A DNA stretch of 64,000 nucleotides from JAIVGV01 sp036389335. Lineage in GTDB: Bacteria; Acidobacteriota; Blastocatellia; Pyrinomonadales; Pyrinomonadaceae. A program made the translations under genes and the position numbers. Under the pieces are notes generated by a model, which saw only the letters and a list, made by a program, of their open reading frames with translations, made no database searches and had not been told where the DNA came from. Positions 7,995 to 14,288 of this stretch are shown piece after piece. Where the stretch lies: contig DASVQC010000050.1 in NCBI GenBank assembly GCA_036389335.1, positions 62,001 through 126,000 of the forward strand. Reading direction: 5' to 3'. Numbering within the stretch: position 1 is the first letter of the stretch; every line of letters begins with the position of its first letter.

Positions 7995-8078
7995 TGGGGG
8001 CGACGAGAGTCGAACTCGCAAGGCTACTTGAGCCACAAGATTCCTAGTCTTGCGCGTTTACCATTTCGCTACGCCCCC
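7995..8078 (-). tRNA. Class II tRNA, Leu-like body with anticodon AGG (Pro), inside the transposon
   Basis: A full cloverleaf can be drawn: acceptor stem GGGGGCG/CGCCCCC, D stem GCG/CGC, anticodon stem CAAGA/TCTTG with loop CTAGGAA, a long variable arm with stem GGCT/AGCC, and a T arm with loop TTCGACT. The anticodon at 34-36 (plus-strand bases 8043-8045) is AGG, which pairs with CCU (Pro). The long variable arm, 3-bp D stem and discriminator A73 are features of leucine tRNAs. CCA is not encoded. U33 and A37/A38 are normal, so the anticodon assignment is not a register error. Identity is therefore conflicted: Pro by anticodon, Leu by body. Confidence 0.85.
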
Positions 8079-8099
8079 GCCTTTGAAAACGCTTACCAA

Positions 8100-8147
8100 G
8101 ACCCGCGATGCCGTCTCCGTCAAAAAGTCAGCATCGCGGGTCTTTTT
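8100..8147 (+). terminator. Rho-independent terminator in the transposon
   Basis: Twelve-bp arms GACCCGCGATGC (8100-8111) and GCATCGCGGGTC (8131-8142) are followed by five Ts on the plus strand. It would end transposase transcription after it has crossed the tRNA in antisense. A second 8-bp stem, CCTCTCGC/GCGAGAGG, lies at 8156-8188. Confidence 0.8.
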
Positions 8148-8280
8148 GGTTATCGCCTCTCGCGCCGGTAAGCGATGAATGCGAGAGGCTAAACGTCTAA
8201 CATAGCTTCACCCCCAAACGTTCAGACTACCTAATGTCAGACCATACCCTTTGTATCATAGGTCGCGGGTAGGCGTAATT

Positions 8281-8400
8281 GTCGAGTTTTAGGAGTGATT
8301 TCTCTACAGTGGTGGGACTTCTGCTAGATTTTCCTACACTGTCGAAACTTCGGTCTAACTTCTCTACAGTGTCGAAACTTTAGTCGGGTTTCTCTACACC
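8281..8400. repeat. Four 30-bp iteron-like direct repeats
   Basis: Units start at 8281, 8311, 8341 and 8371, an exact 30-bp period. The best-conserved core is TTTCTCTACAGTGTCGAAACTT-like, spread across each unit junction; the last two units are closest to each other. The stop codon of the minus-strand gene at 8394 lies inside the last unit. The pattern resembles protein-binding iterons, as at plasmid origins, but no known initiator is recognised. Confidence 0.8.
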
Positions 8401-9098
8401 CCACCGCCGCGCATCCTGCGCCACCAACTTTCAAGCTCCGCTCTATCAATACCTTTGCGGCTCATCCAATCATAGACCGAAGGGCGGAAATCATCTCTCT
8501 CAGGCGCGAGTAGTTGCGCCAATCGCTTGACCGAAAACCGATCCAGCTTTTTCAGGGCCGCGAGCATCTGTTTATCTGTTATCGCGTAGTCATAATTCCC
8601 GCTCATCATTTCGTCTCTTTCCGCTTGTGCTACGGCCTTACCCTTTTCGGGAAGGCCGAGCAGTTTACGAAACCGCTTGTCAACGATCCGAAGAAATCTC
8701 CACTTCACGTTCATTTGAGTGTCTCGAAAGAACGGGCCTAATTCTTCATCTATAAGGGCGGGCATGGATAAGTGATTTAACACCTCCAAGATTTCGCCTA
8801 GCCATAAATCCACCGAGGAAAGGAGATTATTAATCTCCTTTTTTGCATCTTGAGCGGCCTGATTCTTTTGGGCTTCGGCATCCTCTTTCAGTTGCAACTC
8901 TGCCTTACGGGCATGCTTGGCGACGATTGCAACGGCCCACTTGTAAGGGTTGAAATGTAAGACGGACTCGCCCGACTTGACGGCCATTACAGGACAGCCG
9001 CCCGCGTCGGTGGTGGGGAAGGAAAGGCTCTCTTGAGTTTCGGCGGCGACTTGCGAGGTCAACTCTATTGCGAGTTGGGAAATCTCATCTCTTGTCAT
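8394..9098 (-). CDS. Passenger protein of unknown function, 234 aa
   Basis: I do not recognise this family. Residues ~60-90 ('KAELQLKEDAEAQKNQAAQD') are charged and likely helical or coiled-coil. The middle is acidic-hydrophobic. The C-terminal ~70 residues are basic and helical ('RFSVKRLAQLLAPERDDFRP', ending 'SWWRRMRGGGV') and could bind nucleic acid. It is oriented away from the two small ORFs, and its 3' end lies within the 30-bp repeats. Composition is less GC-rich than the host genes around the element. The iterons may be its binding sites; this is inference only. Confidence 0.75.
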   Translation of the reverse strand: MTRDEISQLAIELTSQVAAETQESLSFPTTDAGGCPVMAVKSGESVLHFNPYKWAVAIVAKHARKAELQLKEDAEAQKNQAAQDAKKEINNLLSSVDLWLGEILEVLNHLSMPALIDEELGPFFRDTQMNVKWRFLRIVDKRFRKLLGLPEKGKAVAQAERDEMMSGNYDYAITDKQMLAALKKLDRFSVKRLAQLLAPERDDFRPSVYDWMSRKGIDRAELESWWRRMRGGGV

Positions 9099-9133
9099 CT
9101 GACGGCTTCTCTGTAGCCATTCTCTGAAAGGGT

Positions 9134-9208
9134 ATTCGACCCGCCCGCCGCGTCAGAGATTCGCAGCCTTTCCCCCCGTTAGCTAGACGAAGGTAAGGCG
9201 GGTCGAAT
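9134..9208. promoter_or_regulatory. 12-bp inverted repeat in divergent promoter region
   Basis: ATTCGACCCGCC at 9134-9145 and GGCGGGTCGAAT at 9197-9208 are perfect inverted copies. They sit between the minus-strand 234-aa gene and the plus-strand small ORFs and may be an operator or a transcript hairpin. Confidence 0.55.
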
Positions 9209-9247
9209 TTTATGGAATCATTTTACATCAATGCTAGAATGTGAGGC

Positions 9248-9406
9248 ATGAAAAGACCGGCGCACAACCCTAACCCTAACGGGAAAGCTGGCAACCCTAT
9301 CACGCTTCCGCCGATGAGCTTTGACGACGCGGTGAGGAAGATGCTCGCCACAGAGCCGCCCAAGCCAGAGCCGAAGCCGACGAAGAAGCCAGCCAAGCGC
9401 AAGTGA
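9248..9406 (+). CDS. Small Pro/Lys-rich passenger protein, 52 aa
   Basis: This 52-residue ORF starts at ATG 9248. It has an N-terminal Asn-Pro stretch ('HNPNPNGKAGNP'), a central 'MSFDDAVRKMLA' helix and a Pro/Lys tail ('PKPEPKPTKKPAKRK'). Tiny proteins of this layout (a D/E-DAVRKML-like helix then a basic Pro/Lys tail) occur in mobile DNA; their role is unknown. It uses CCT proline codons three times, the codon matching the AGG anticodon of the element's tRNA. The next ORF starts 3 bp after its stop. Confidence 0.6.
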   Translation: MKRPAHNPNPNGKAGNPITLPPMSFDDAVRKMLATEPPKPEPKPTKKPAKRK

Positions 9407-9409
9407 GCT

Positions 9410-9508
9410 ATGCGGTTTTTCATCGCACTCATCCCTACGCTCGTCCTGTTGGGCTTGGCAGTTCTAGCCGCTTGGTTCATCGCGCGGCGAATGCGTAAGC
9501 CTAAGTAA
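9410..9508 (+). CDS. Single-pass membrane micropeptide, 32 aa
   Basis: The ORF encodes 32 residues: one hydrophobic helix ('FIALIPTLVLLGLAVLAAWF') followed by a basic end 'RRMRKPK'. It starts 3 bp after the preceding small ORF and so may be co-translated. It resembles a small membrane-active peptide, but nothing more can be claimed. Confidence 0.5.
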   Translation: MRFFIALIPTLVLLGLAVLAAWFIARRMRKPK

Positions 9509-9538
9509 CGCCCCGCCAATCCGCACCCTGCTCAAACC

Positions 9539-10909
9539 TTACCGCTTGGGTGCGTCAAGTGCATAATTCCCGTTTTTCCGCCCGCGTCTCAGCGTCGCGG
9601 CGGCGGCGGGGCGCACGGCGAGAGCCAGGAGCAGCGCGGCGACCGAGCCGACGAGCGCGCTCGCGAGGAAAGCGAAGTGCGCGCCGCGCCACTGCCAGAG
9701 CTTGCCCATCAGGAGCGACGCCGGCAGGTAGGTGACGCTCAGGGCGAGGTTGTACAAGCCGAACGCCGTGCCGCGCTTCTCGGCGGGCACGAGGTCGGCG
9801 ACGAGCGCCTTCTCCGCGCCCTCGGCGAGGCCGAAGTAAACCCCGTAGATCAGAAACAGCGCCCACGCCGCGCCGGGGCCGGAGACGTAGGCGAAGCCCG
9901 CGTAGACCGCCGCGTAGAGGAGCCAGCCGGAGACGATCAAGCTCTTGCGCCCCACCCTGTCCGACAGATCGCCGCCGACGAGCGAGCTTAAGACCTTCGT
10001 CGCGTGCAGCGCGGCCCAGAGCAGCATGATCGTCGCCCCGGAGATGCCCGCGCCGTTAGCGCGCAAGATCAGAAACGCGTCCGAAGAGTTCGAGAGCGTG
10101 AAGACGACGAGGACGACGAGGAAGCGTTTGAAGTTCGCGTCGAAGCCGCGCAGGGAGAAGCGCGGCGGGGTGATCCCCGCGGACGACGCTTCGGCGGCGC
10201 GGGCCGGCCCCCCCGCCGCGCGCGCTCTGCCCGCCGTCTCGCGCACGAGGAAGGCCGCGACGAGGACGGAGAGGAGCGCGGGGACGGAGGCGAGCAGGAA
10301 GATGTGTTCGTAGTCGCCGTGCGTCGGCGAGTTGCGGTCGGCGGCGAGCGAGGTGAGCAGCGCGTAGCCGACGAGGGGGCCGACGACCGCGCCCGCGTGA
10401 TCCATCGCGCGGTGGAAGCCGAAGGCGAGCCCGCGCTCGGCGGGCGAAGCCGAGTCGGCGATCATCGCGTCGCGCGGCGCGCTGCGGACGCCCTTGCCGA
10501 CGCGGTCGGTGAGGCGCACGGCGAAGACCTGTTGCCACGTCGCGGCGTAGCCGAGCAGCGGGCGCGCCAGCCCCGCCAGCGCGTAGCCGAAGACGACCGG
10601 CGCTTTGCGGCTGGCGCGGCGGTCGCTCAGGTAGCCGGAGAAGAGTTTGAGGAGCCCGGAGACGCTCTCCGCGCCGCCCTCGACGAGCCCGATGACGGCG
10701 GGCGAGGCGGAGAGCACGCCCGCTAAGAAGACGGGCAGCAGCGGGTAGATGATCTCGCTCGAAGCGTCGTTGAGCAGGCTGACCAGACTGATGAAGAAGA
10801 CGTTGGCGGGCAGCCTCCGGTAGCGACGCCACAAACCGGGCGCGCGCTCGTCGGCGGCGCGACCGCTCGCGTCGAACTGATCGGGTGCGTCCGTGTCCGT
10901 CTCCGCCAT
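9539..10909 (-). CDS. MFS transporter, C-terminus rewritten by transposon insertion
   Basis: About 456 residues with a 12-helix major-facilitator pattern. Cytoplasmic-loop signatures are 'RLTDRVGKGVRSAPRDAMIA' after the early helices and 'GGDLSDRVGRKS' in the second half. Substrate is unknown; the family includes drug and small-molecule exporters. The ATG at 10909 is chosen over an upstream TTG at 10933. The last ten codons (GNYALDAPKR) and the stop come from the transposon's right end. Before insertion the protein would have ended RKN-PRQAPPG, so only about seven tail residues were replaced and function is probably kept. Confidence 0.88.
   Translation of the reverse strand: MAETDTDAPDQFDASGRAADERAPGLWRRYRRLPANVFFISLVSLLNDASSEIIYPLLPVFLAGVLSASPAVIGLVEGGAESVSGLLKLFSGYLSDRRASRKAPVVFGYALAGLARPLLGYAATWQQVFAVRLTDRVGKGVRSAPRDAMIADSASPAERGLAFGFHRAMDHAGAVVGPLVGYALLTSLAADRNSPTHGDYEHIFLLASVPALLSVLVAAFLVRETAGRARAAGGPARAAEASSAGITPPRFSLRGFDANFKRFLVVLVVFTLSNSSDAFLILRANGAGISGATIMLLWAALHATKVLSSLVGGDLSDRVGRKSLIVSGWLLYAAVYAGFAYVSGPGAAWALFLIYGVYFGLAEGAEKALVADLVPAEKRGTAFGLYNLALSVTYLPASLLMGKLWQWRGAHFAFLASALVGSVAALLLALAVRPAAAATLRRGRKNGNYALDAPKR
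9547..9571 (-). repeat. Right terminal inverted repeat
   Basis: Read on the minus strand it is GGGAATTATGCACTTGAC then GCACCCA. It matches the left end at 23 of 25 positions and doubles as the last codons of the MFS gene. Confidence 0.9.
9572..9579. repeat. Right 8-bp target-site duplication of the transposon
   Basis: GTTTTTCC, identical to 6901-6908. Confidence 0.9.
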
Positions 10910-10936
10910 CGCAATCGACCGGGTGAAGACCAAGAC

Positions 10937-11028
10937 TTCACCACAGAGGCACAGAGGACTCAGAGATCACACGGAGAAAAATCTCTTAACTCCGTGCCCC
11001 TCCGTGCCCTCTGCGCCTCTGTGGTGAA
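10937..11028. repeat. Inverted octamer-repeat element (ACAGAGGN family)
   Basis: TTCACCACAGAGGC at 10937 pairs with GCCTCTGTGGTGAA ending 11028. Internal copies of ACAGAGGN and its complement continue inward. It lies between the MFS start and the small membrane gene. Confidence 0.8.
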
Positions 11029-11061
11029 CTGCCTTGATCTTTCTCTGGAAATCCCGCCGCC

Positions 11062-11271
11062 TCAACGTCGCGCGGGCGCGCCCTGCCGCCGCTCTTGGCG
11101 CGCGGGGGTCGCGGGGTCGCTCGCCGCGTGCCAACGCCACGCGACGTAGCCCGCGACGAGGGCCAGCGCGACGAACCCGAAGAGCGCGAGCCGCGCGAAG
11201 GCCCGCACCGCGCGCCACGCCACGAACAGCAGCACGAGCCCGACGGCGGCGATGACGGCGGCGGCGGTCAT
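11062..11271 (-). CDS. Small two-helix membrane protein, 69 aa
   Basis: The 69-residue ORF has two hydrophobic segments ('AAVIAAVGLVLLFVAW' and 'LALFGFVALALVAGYVAW') and a basic Ala/Pro/Arg tail. No family is recognised. Its start abuts the GTCAGTN repeat array at 11274. The hydrophobic pattern makes it more likely a gene than a random frame, but the GC-rich context means it could be spurious. Confidence 0.5.
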   Translation of the reverse strand: MTAAAVIAAVGLVLLFVAWRAVRAFARLALFGFVALALVAGYVAWRWHAASDPATPARQERRQGAPARR

Positions 11272-11273
11272 AG

Positions 11274-11405
11274 GTCAGTAGTCAGTAGTCAGTAGTCAGC
11301 GGTCAGTGGTTTAGTTGTCCGTGGTCAGTTGTCCGTGGCAAATGCCTTGAGCGACGAATGCGAGGGAAACGACTGACTACTGACCACTGACTACTGACTA
11401 CTGAC
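11274..11405. repeat. Inverted heptamer-repeat element (GTCAGTN family)
   Basis: About nine GTCAGTN/GTCCGTG heptamers at 11274-11337 face their inverted copies at 11371-11405. The right arm runs into queF and supplies its last codons and stop. Confidence 0.85.
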
Positions 11406-11825
11406 ATTCCTGTCGTAGCTGGCGCGCACGACCGTCTTGATGTTGCCGCGGACGTGGAAGTCGCCTTCGATGTCGGCGCGCAGCGGGTCGCAGGCGGCGA
11501 CGAAGTCTTCGAGGATGACGTTGACGACGTGCTCGTGGAAGATCTTCACCTCGCGGAACGAGTTGATGTAGAGCTTCAGGCTCTTGAGTTCGACGCAGCG
11601 CTCGTTGGGGACGTAGGAGAGCTTGATGACGGCGAAGTCGGGGAAGTCTGAGAACGGGCAGATCGCGGTGAACTCCGGCATCTCGAAGCTGACGGTGATC
11701 TCCCTGCCGGCGTACTCGTACGGGAACGTGTCGAGCGGGTACAGGTTCATCTCCGCGCGCGGCGTCGGGCGGATGTCGAGCCCCTGCCGGTTCACGTCCG
11801 GGAGTCGCGCCTCTGTGCTTACCAT
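11391..11825 (-). CDS. queF: NADPH-dependent 7-cyano-7-deazaguanine (preQ0) reductase
   Basis: The 144-residue protein is the short, single-domain form of QueF, which reduces preQ0 to preQ1 for queuosine in tRNA. The catalytic Cys56 is in 'FTAICPFSDFPDF' with Asp63 close by. The QueF signature 'ELKSLKLYINSFRE' starts at Glu79, and 'FHEHVVNVILEDF' follows. A good AAGGAGC lies upstream of the ATG at 11825. The last residues (V-S-S-Q-stop) are encoded by the GTCAGTA heptamer repeats, so the repeat array has overrun the original 3' end. No other queuosine genes are in the window. Confidence 0.96.
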   Translation of the reverse strand: MVSTEARLPDVNRQGLDIRPTPRAEMNLYPLDTFPYEYAGREITVSFEMPEFTAICPFSDFPDFAVIKLSYVPNERCVELKSLKLYINSFREVKIFHEHVVNVILEDFVAACDPLRADIEGDFHVRGNIKTVVRASYDRNVSSQ

Positions 11826-11906
11826 CGTGATGATCGCTCCTTGAAAACCTTGAGGGCAAATCTTACCTGAGCCCCGCGCGGCGCGGCAACCGGGGCCACT
11901 CTCGCG

Positions 11907-12236
11907 CTAGCGCGTTCGGGCGCGGGCTCTTTCGATGGCGGCGTTGACGAGGTGGAGCGGTTCGTCTTGGGGTTTTAGATTACCTTCGAGTGCGAGCAGG
12001 TAGAGCCGGAGCGCGGCCTTGTGGGCGTTGGTGTGGAGGTAGGCTTGCTCGATGCCGTTCTGTAGGGTTTCGCTCGCCAGTTTTACTCCCTCCTGATCGG
12101 TATCAATCGCTTTCTCGATCCTGAATAGCAGACGCGCGAGAACGTCAACCGCGTCGGCGTCCTGACACAGCGCGGGCTCAAGGATGGCAGACCACGTTTC
12201 GTCGTCCGCGAGCGGATATTCACTCGTATGTTCCAT
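11907..12236 (-). CDS. Hypothetical acidic protein, 109 aa
   Basis: A 109-residue, helical, soluble protein; no family is recognised. It has 'DAVDVLARLLFRIEKAID' and a C-terminal 'LVNAAIERARARTR'. It is divergent from the XRE regulator, sharing about 100 bp of AT-rich control region, and may be its target. It could be part of a toxin-antitoxin-like pair, but there is no sequence evidence for toxin activity. Confidence 0.65.
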   Translation of the reverse strand: MEHTSEYPLADDETWSAILEPALCQDADAVDVLARLLFRIEKAIDTDQEGVKLASETLQNGIEQAYLHTNAHKAALRLYLLALEGNLKPQDEPLHLVNAAIERARARTR

Positions 12237-12264
12237 ACTCTTTCCCGGAGCAAGTCGAACAAGC

Positions 12265-12305
12265 TATGTCAACTTTGCACAGGCGCAAGATATGTTAATT
12301 TTGTA
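12265..12305. promoter_or_regulatory. Direct-repeat operator candidate between divergent genes
   Basis: TATGTCAACTTTGCA (12265-12279) and TATGTTAATTTTGTA (12291-12305) are imperfect direct repeats 26 bp apart. The second overlaps the -35 box of the XRE gene, which fits autoregulation. Confidence 0.5.
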
Positions 12306-12329
12306 TATCCGTCAAGATGCTCATATAAC
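12301..12329 (+). promoter_or_regulatory. Promoter of the XRE gene
   Basis: TTGTAT (12301-12306) and TATAAC (12324-12329) are separated by 17 bp. The start point would be at or next to the ATG at 12337, so the transcript has little or no leader. Confidence 0.6.
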
Positions 12330-12336
12330 ATGACGG

Positions 12337-12579
12337 ATGAAGAAGAAGGTTTACGTCGCTCAGCGAGATCGGTTGACCACCATCATGCGAGAGTTGAGAC
12401 TCGAAGCCGCCCTGACCCAGACCGAGTTGGCTTCACGTCTTCAAAAAGACCAAGCCTACGTTTCAAGATATGAGAGCGGTCAGCGAAGGCTAGACATATT
12501 GGAGGTTAGGGAGATATGCCAAGCACTGGGGATCAAGTTTGAGGAATTTGCCCGAATGTTGGAGAAGGCTTTGAAGTAA
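12337..12579 (+). CDS. XRE-family HTH transcriptional regulator, 80 aa
   Basis: The whole protein is one Cro/C1-type helix-turn-helix domain. Helices 2-3 read 'LTQTELASRLQKDQAYVSRY', followed by 'ESGQRRLDILEVREICQALG'. Such single-domain proteins act as dimeric repressors of mobile elements or toxin-antitoxin loci. It has its own promoter and probably represses itself and the divergent 109-aa gene. Nucleotide composition is lower in GC than the flanking genes, suggesting acquisition. Confidence 0.9.
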   Translation: MKKKVYVAQRDRLTTIMRELRLEAALTQTELASRLQKDQAYVSRYESGQRRLDILEVREICQALGIKFEEFARMLEKALK

Positions 12580-12601
12580 GAGCACGCGACCTCACGACAT
12601 C

Positions 12602-12692
12602 GTAGGGGCAGGTACGAGCCCTGCCCCTACAGTTTTGATCTTAGGAAATGAAAGGGCGAAAGCGAAGCGGTAAGGCCCGTTCGCTTTCGCCC
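12602..12692. repeat. Two tandem intergenic hairpins
   Basis: GTAGGGGCAGG (12602-12612) pairs with CCTGCCCCTAC (12620-12630). GGGCGAAAGCGAA (12654-12666) pairs perfectly with TTCGCTTTCGCCC (12680-12692). They lie between the convergent XRE and DUF2383-like genes and probably end transcription from one or both sides. Confidence 0.7.
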
Positions 12693-12719
12693 TTCGCTTT
12701 TCCACTCGCGCCTTCGCCC

Positions 12720-13178
12720 TTACGCGCCCGCGCCGGTCGCGCGCGCGAGCGAGCGTACGCGGGCGTGCGCGTCCTTCACGGCGACGTACTGCCTCTGTAC
12801 GATCTCGCGCAGGTGCGCGGGCAGGCTCTCGTCCGCGAGCGCGCCCTCGTAATTTTTGACGGCGGAGTCTTCGCCGCGCGCGCACTCGGAGAGGATGGCG
12901 TTGTCGTCCTTGCCCGTCACCGCCGACTTGATGTCGATCCAGCCGCGGTGGAGCGAGCCCGCGACGCTGCCCGTGCGTTCCGGGTCGCCGCCGATGAGCC
13001 GCACCTCGTTCTGAAGCTCCGCGGCGAACTGCGCGCGCTGCTGCGAGAAGGCGTTGAAGAGCGTCTTGAGGTCGGCGCGCACCACGCCCCCGGCGGCGGT
13101 CTTGAACCCGTCCTCGCCGTCCTTGCAGGTCTCGACGAGTGCGTTGAGGCAGGAGATCGTCTTCTCGTTGTCGCCCAT
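12720..13178 (-). CDS. PA2169-family four-helix-bundle protein (DUF2383)
   Basis: The 152-residue protein has the ferritin-like four-helix pattern of DUF2383: 'CLNALVETCKDGEDGFKTAA' in helix 1, 'QRAQFAAELQNEVRLIGG' in helix 2, a Gly-rich turn and then 'LSECARGEDSAVKNYEGAL'. Members are often linked to envelope or general stress; no enzymatic residues are claimed. The ATG at 13178 gives the expected N-terminus. It is followed by two hairpins. Confidence 0.88.
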   Translation of the reverse strand: MGDNEKTISCLNALVETCKDGEDGFKTAAGGVVRADLKTLFNAFSQQRAQFAAELQNEVRLIGGDPERTGSVAGSLHRGWIDIKSAVTGKDDNAILSECARGEDSAVKNYEGALADESLPAHLREIVQRQYVAVKDAHARVRSLARATGAGA

Positions 13179-13242
13179 GTCCGTAAAACATTCCTTCCGG
13201 GGTCGGTGAATTAAGTCGGGGGCGCGGCGCGTCAGCGGCGCG

Positions 13243-14004
13243 TCAGAAGCGCGGGGAGAACATGGGGCCGCCCGCCGCCGCGCCGCGCCCGGCGGCGAAG
13301 AGTTTCACCAGCAACAGCCCCGCGACGAAGCCGCCGACGTGCGCGGCGTAGGCGACGCCGCCGCCCTCCTGCGAGCCCTGCCCGAGGAAGCCGAGCCCGT
13401 TGATGAGCTGGAAGGCGAACCAGATGCCGATGGCCGCCCACGCCGGGATCGTCGTCACCATGCGCAGCACGATGGCGTTCACCTTGCGGTGCGGGAACAG
13501 CAGGACGTAGCCGCCGAGCACGCCCGAGATCGCGCCCGACGCGCCGAGGCTCGGGATGTATGAGTGCGCGTTCAAAAGCACGTGCGCCATGTCGGCGGCG
13601 AAGCCGCACACCAGATAGAAGGCGAGGTACCTCAAGTGGCCGAGCCTGTCTTCGATGTTGTCGCCGAAGATCCAGAGGTAGAGCATGTTGCCGAAGAGGT
13701 GCGCGAGCCCGCCGTGCATGAACATCGAAGTCAGGAGCGTCAGGTAGACGGAGCCGGGCGTGGGCTGCAGGTCGATCTGCCCGGCGACCTCGCCCGAGAC
13801 GGGATCGCGCACGACGACCGGCCTGTCCACGTCGCGCCCCGTCATGATCTCGACGGGCACGGTCGACCACGCGTAGGTGAACTTCTCGTTGCTGCCGACC
13901 CCCTGGAAGAGGACGAAGACGAGGATGTTCAAAGCGATCAGCACGTAGTTGACGTAGGGCGTCGTCGTGCGGTCGGAGTTGTCGTCGGAAATCGGGAAGA
14001 CCAT
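13243..14004 (-). CDS. Rhomboid-family intramembrane serine protease
   Basis: The start at 14004 is supported by AAGGAG about ten bases upstream. The 253-residue protein has six or seven membrane helices. The catalytic dyad is visible: Ser156 in 'LGASGAISG' and His222 in 'YAAHVGGF'. 'HLFGNMLYLWIFGDNIED' is the conserved helix-2 motif with oxyanion-side residues. A roughly 50-residue insert between helices 1 and 2 is typical of this subgroup. It cleaves transmembrane substrates; its targets are unknown. The reading frame continues upstream but without a ribosome site. Confidence 0.93.
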   Translation of the reverse strand: MVFPISDDNSDRTTTPYVNYVLIALNILVFVLFQGVGSNEKFTYAWSTVPVEIMTGRDVDRPVVVRDPVSGEVAGQIDLQPTPGSVYLTLLTSMFMHGGLAHLFGNMLYLWIFGDNIEDRLGHLRYLAFYLVCGFAADMAHVLLNAHSYIPSLGASGAISGVLGGYVLLFPHRKVNAIVLRMVTTIPAWAAIGIWFAFQLINGLGFLGQGSQEGGGVAYAAHVGGFVAGLLLVKLFAAGRGAAAGGPMFSPRF

Positions 14005-14177
14005 CGGCGTTAGCTCCTTCGGAAAAGGGTCACGGCTTGCATCTCGCGTTCCGCTGCGTCGCGCGCCTGACGCGCCCGTAATACGGCGGGGCCCGCCGCG
14101 GGCCGGGGCGCGCTTCACGCCGAAGACTCATTCCCGTACAACGCGCCCGCACCGATCTAGGGCGGCAGGGGGAGACA

Positions 14178-14287
14178 AAGGATGAGGGATGAGGGATGAG
14201 GGATGAGGGATGAAGTGAAAGCACGAGTCTTTATTTCATCCTTCATCCTTCATCCTTCATCCTTCATCCCTCATCCCTCATCCCTCG
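14178..14287. repeat. Inverted heptamer-repeat element (GATGAGG/CATCCTT family)
   Basis: Left arm 14178-14213 is five GATGAGG-type heptamers; right arm 14236-14287 is seven CATCCYT-type heptamers. The right arm reaches the stop region of the symporter gene at 14289. Confidence 0.88.
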
Positions 14288-14288
14288 A

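Larger units (their letters stand above)
6909..9571. mobile_element. IS1595-family transposon with passenger genes, 2,663 bp
   Basis: The element is bounded by 25-bp terminal inverted repeats (6909-6933 and 9547-9571, two mismatches) and an exact 8-bp target duplication. It encodes an intact IS1595-type transposase reading inward from the left end. It also holds a tRNA gene, a bidirectional hairpin terminator, four 30-bp iteron-like repeats, a 234-residue protein of unknown function on the minus strand, a 12-bp inverted repeat, and two tiny plus-strand ORFs ending 39 bp from the right terminal repeat. IS1595 elements with passenger genes are known; this cargo is not one I recognise. The insertion is in the last codons of the MFS gene: joining the flanks restores a frame ending after PRQAPPG. 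Confidence 0.92.

Noticed and set aside
7995..8078. tRNA gene as an integration (att) site
   Set aside because: No duplicated tRNA 3' end is found nearby and no tyrosine integrase is present; the tRNA lies wholly inside the transposon.
8281..8400. CRISPR array
   Set aside because: Units are contiguous, imperfect and without unique spacers; this is a tandem iteron-like array.
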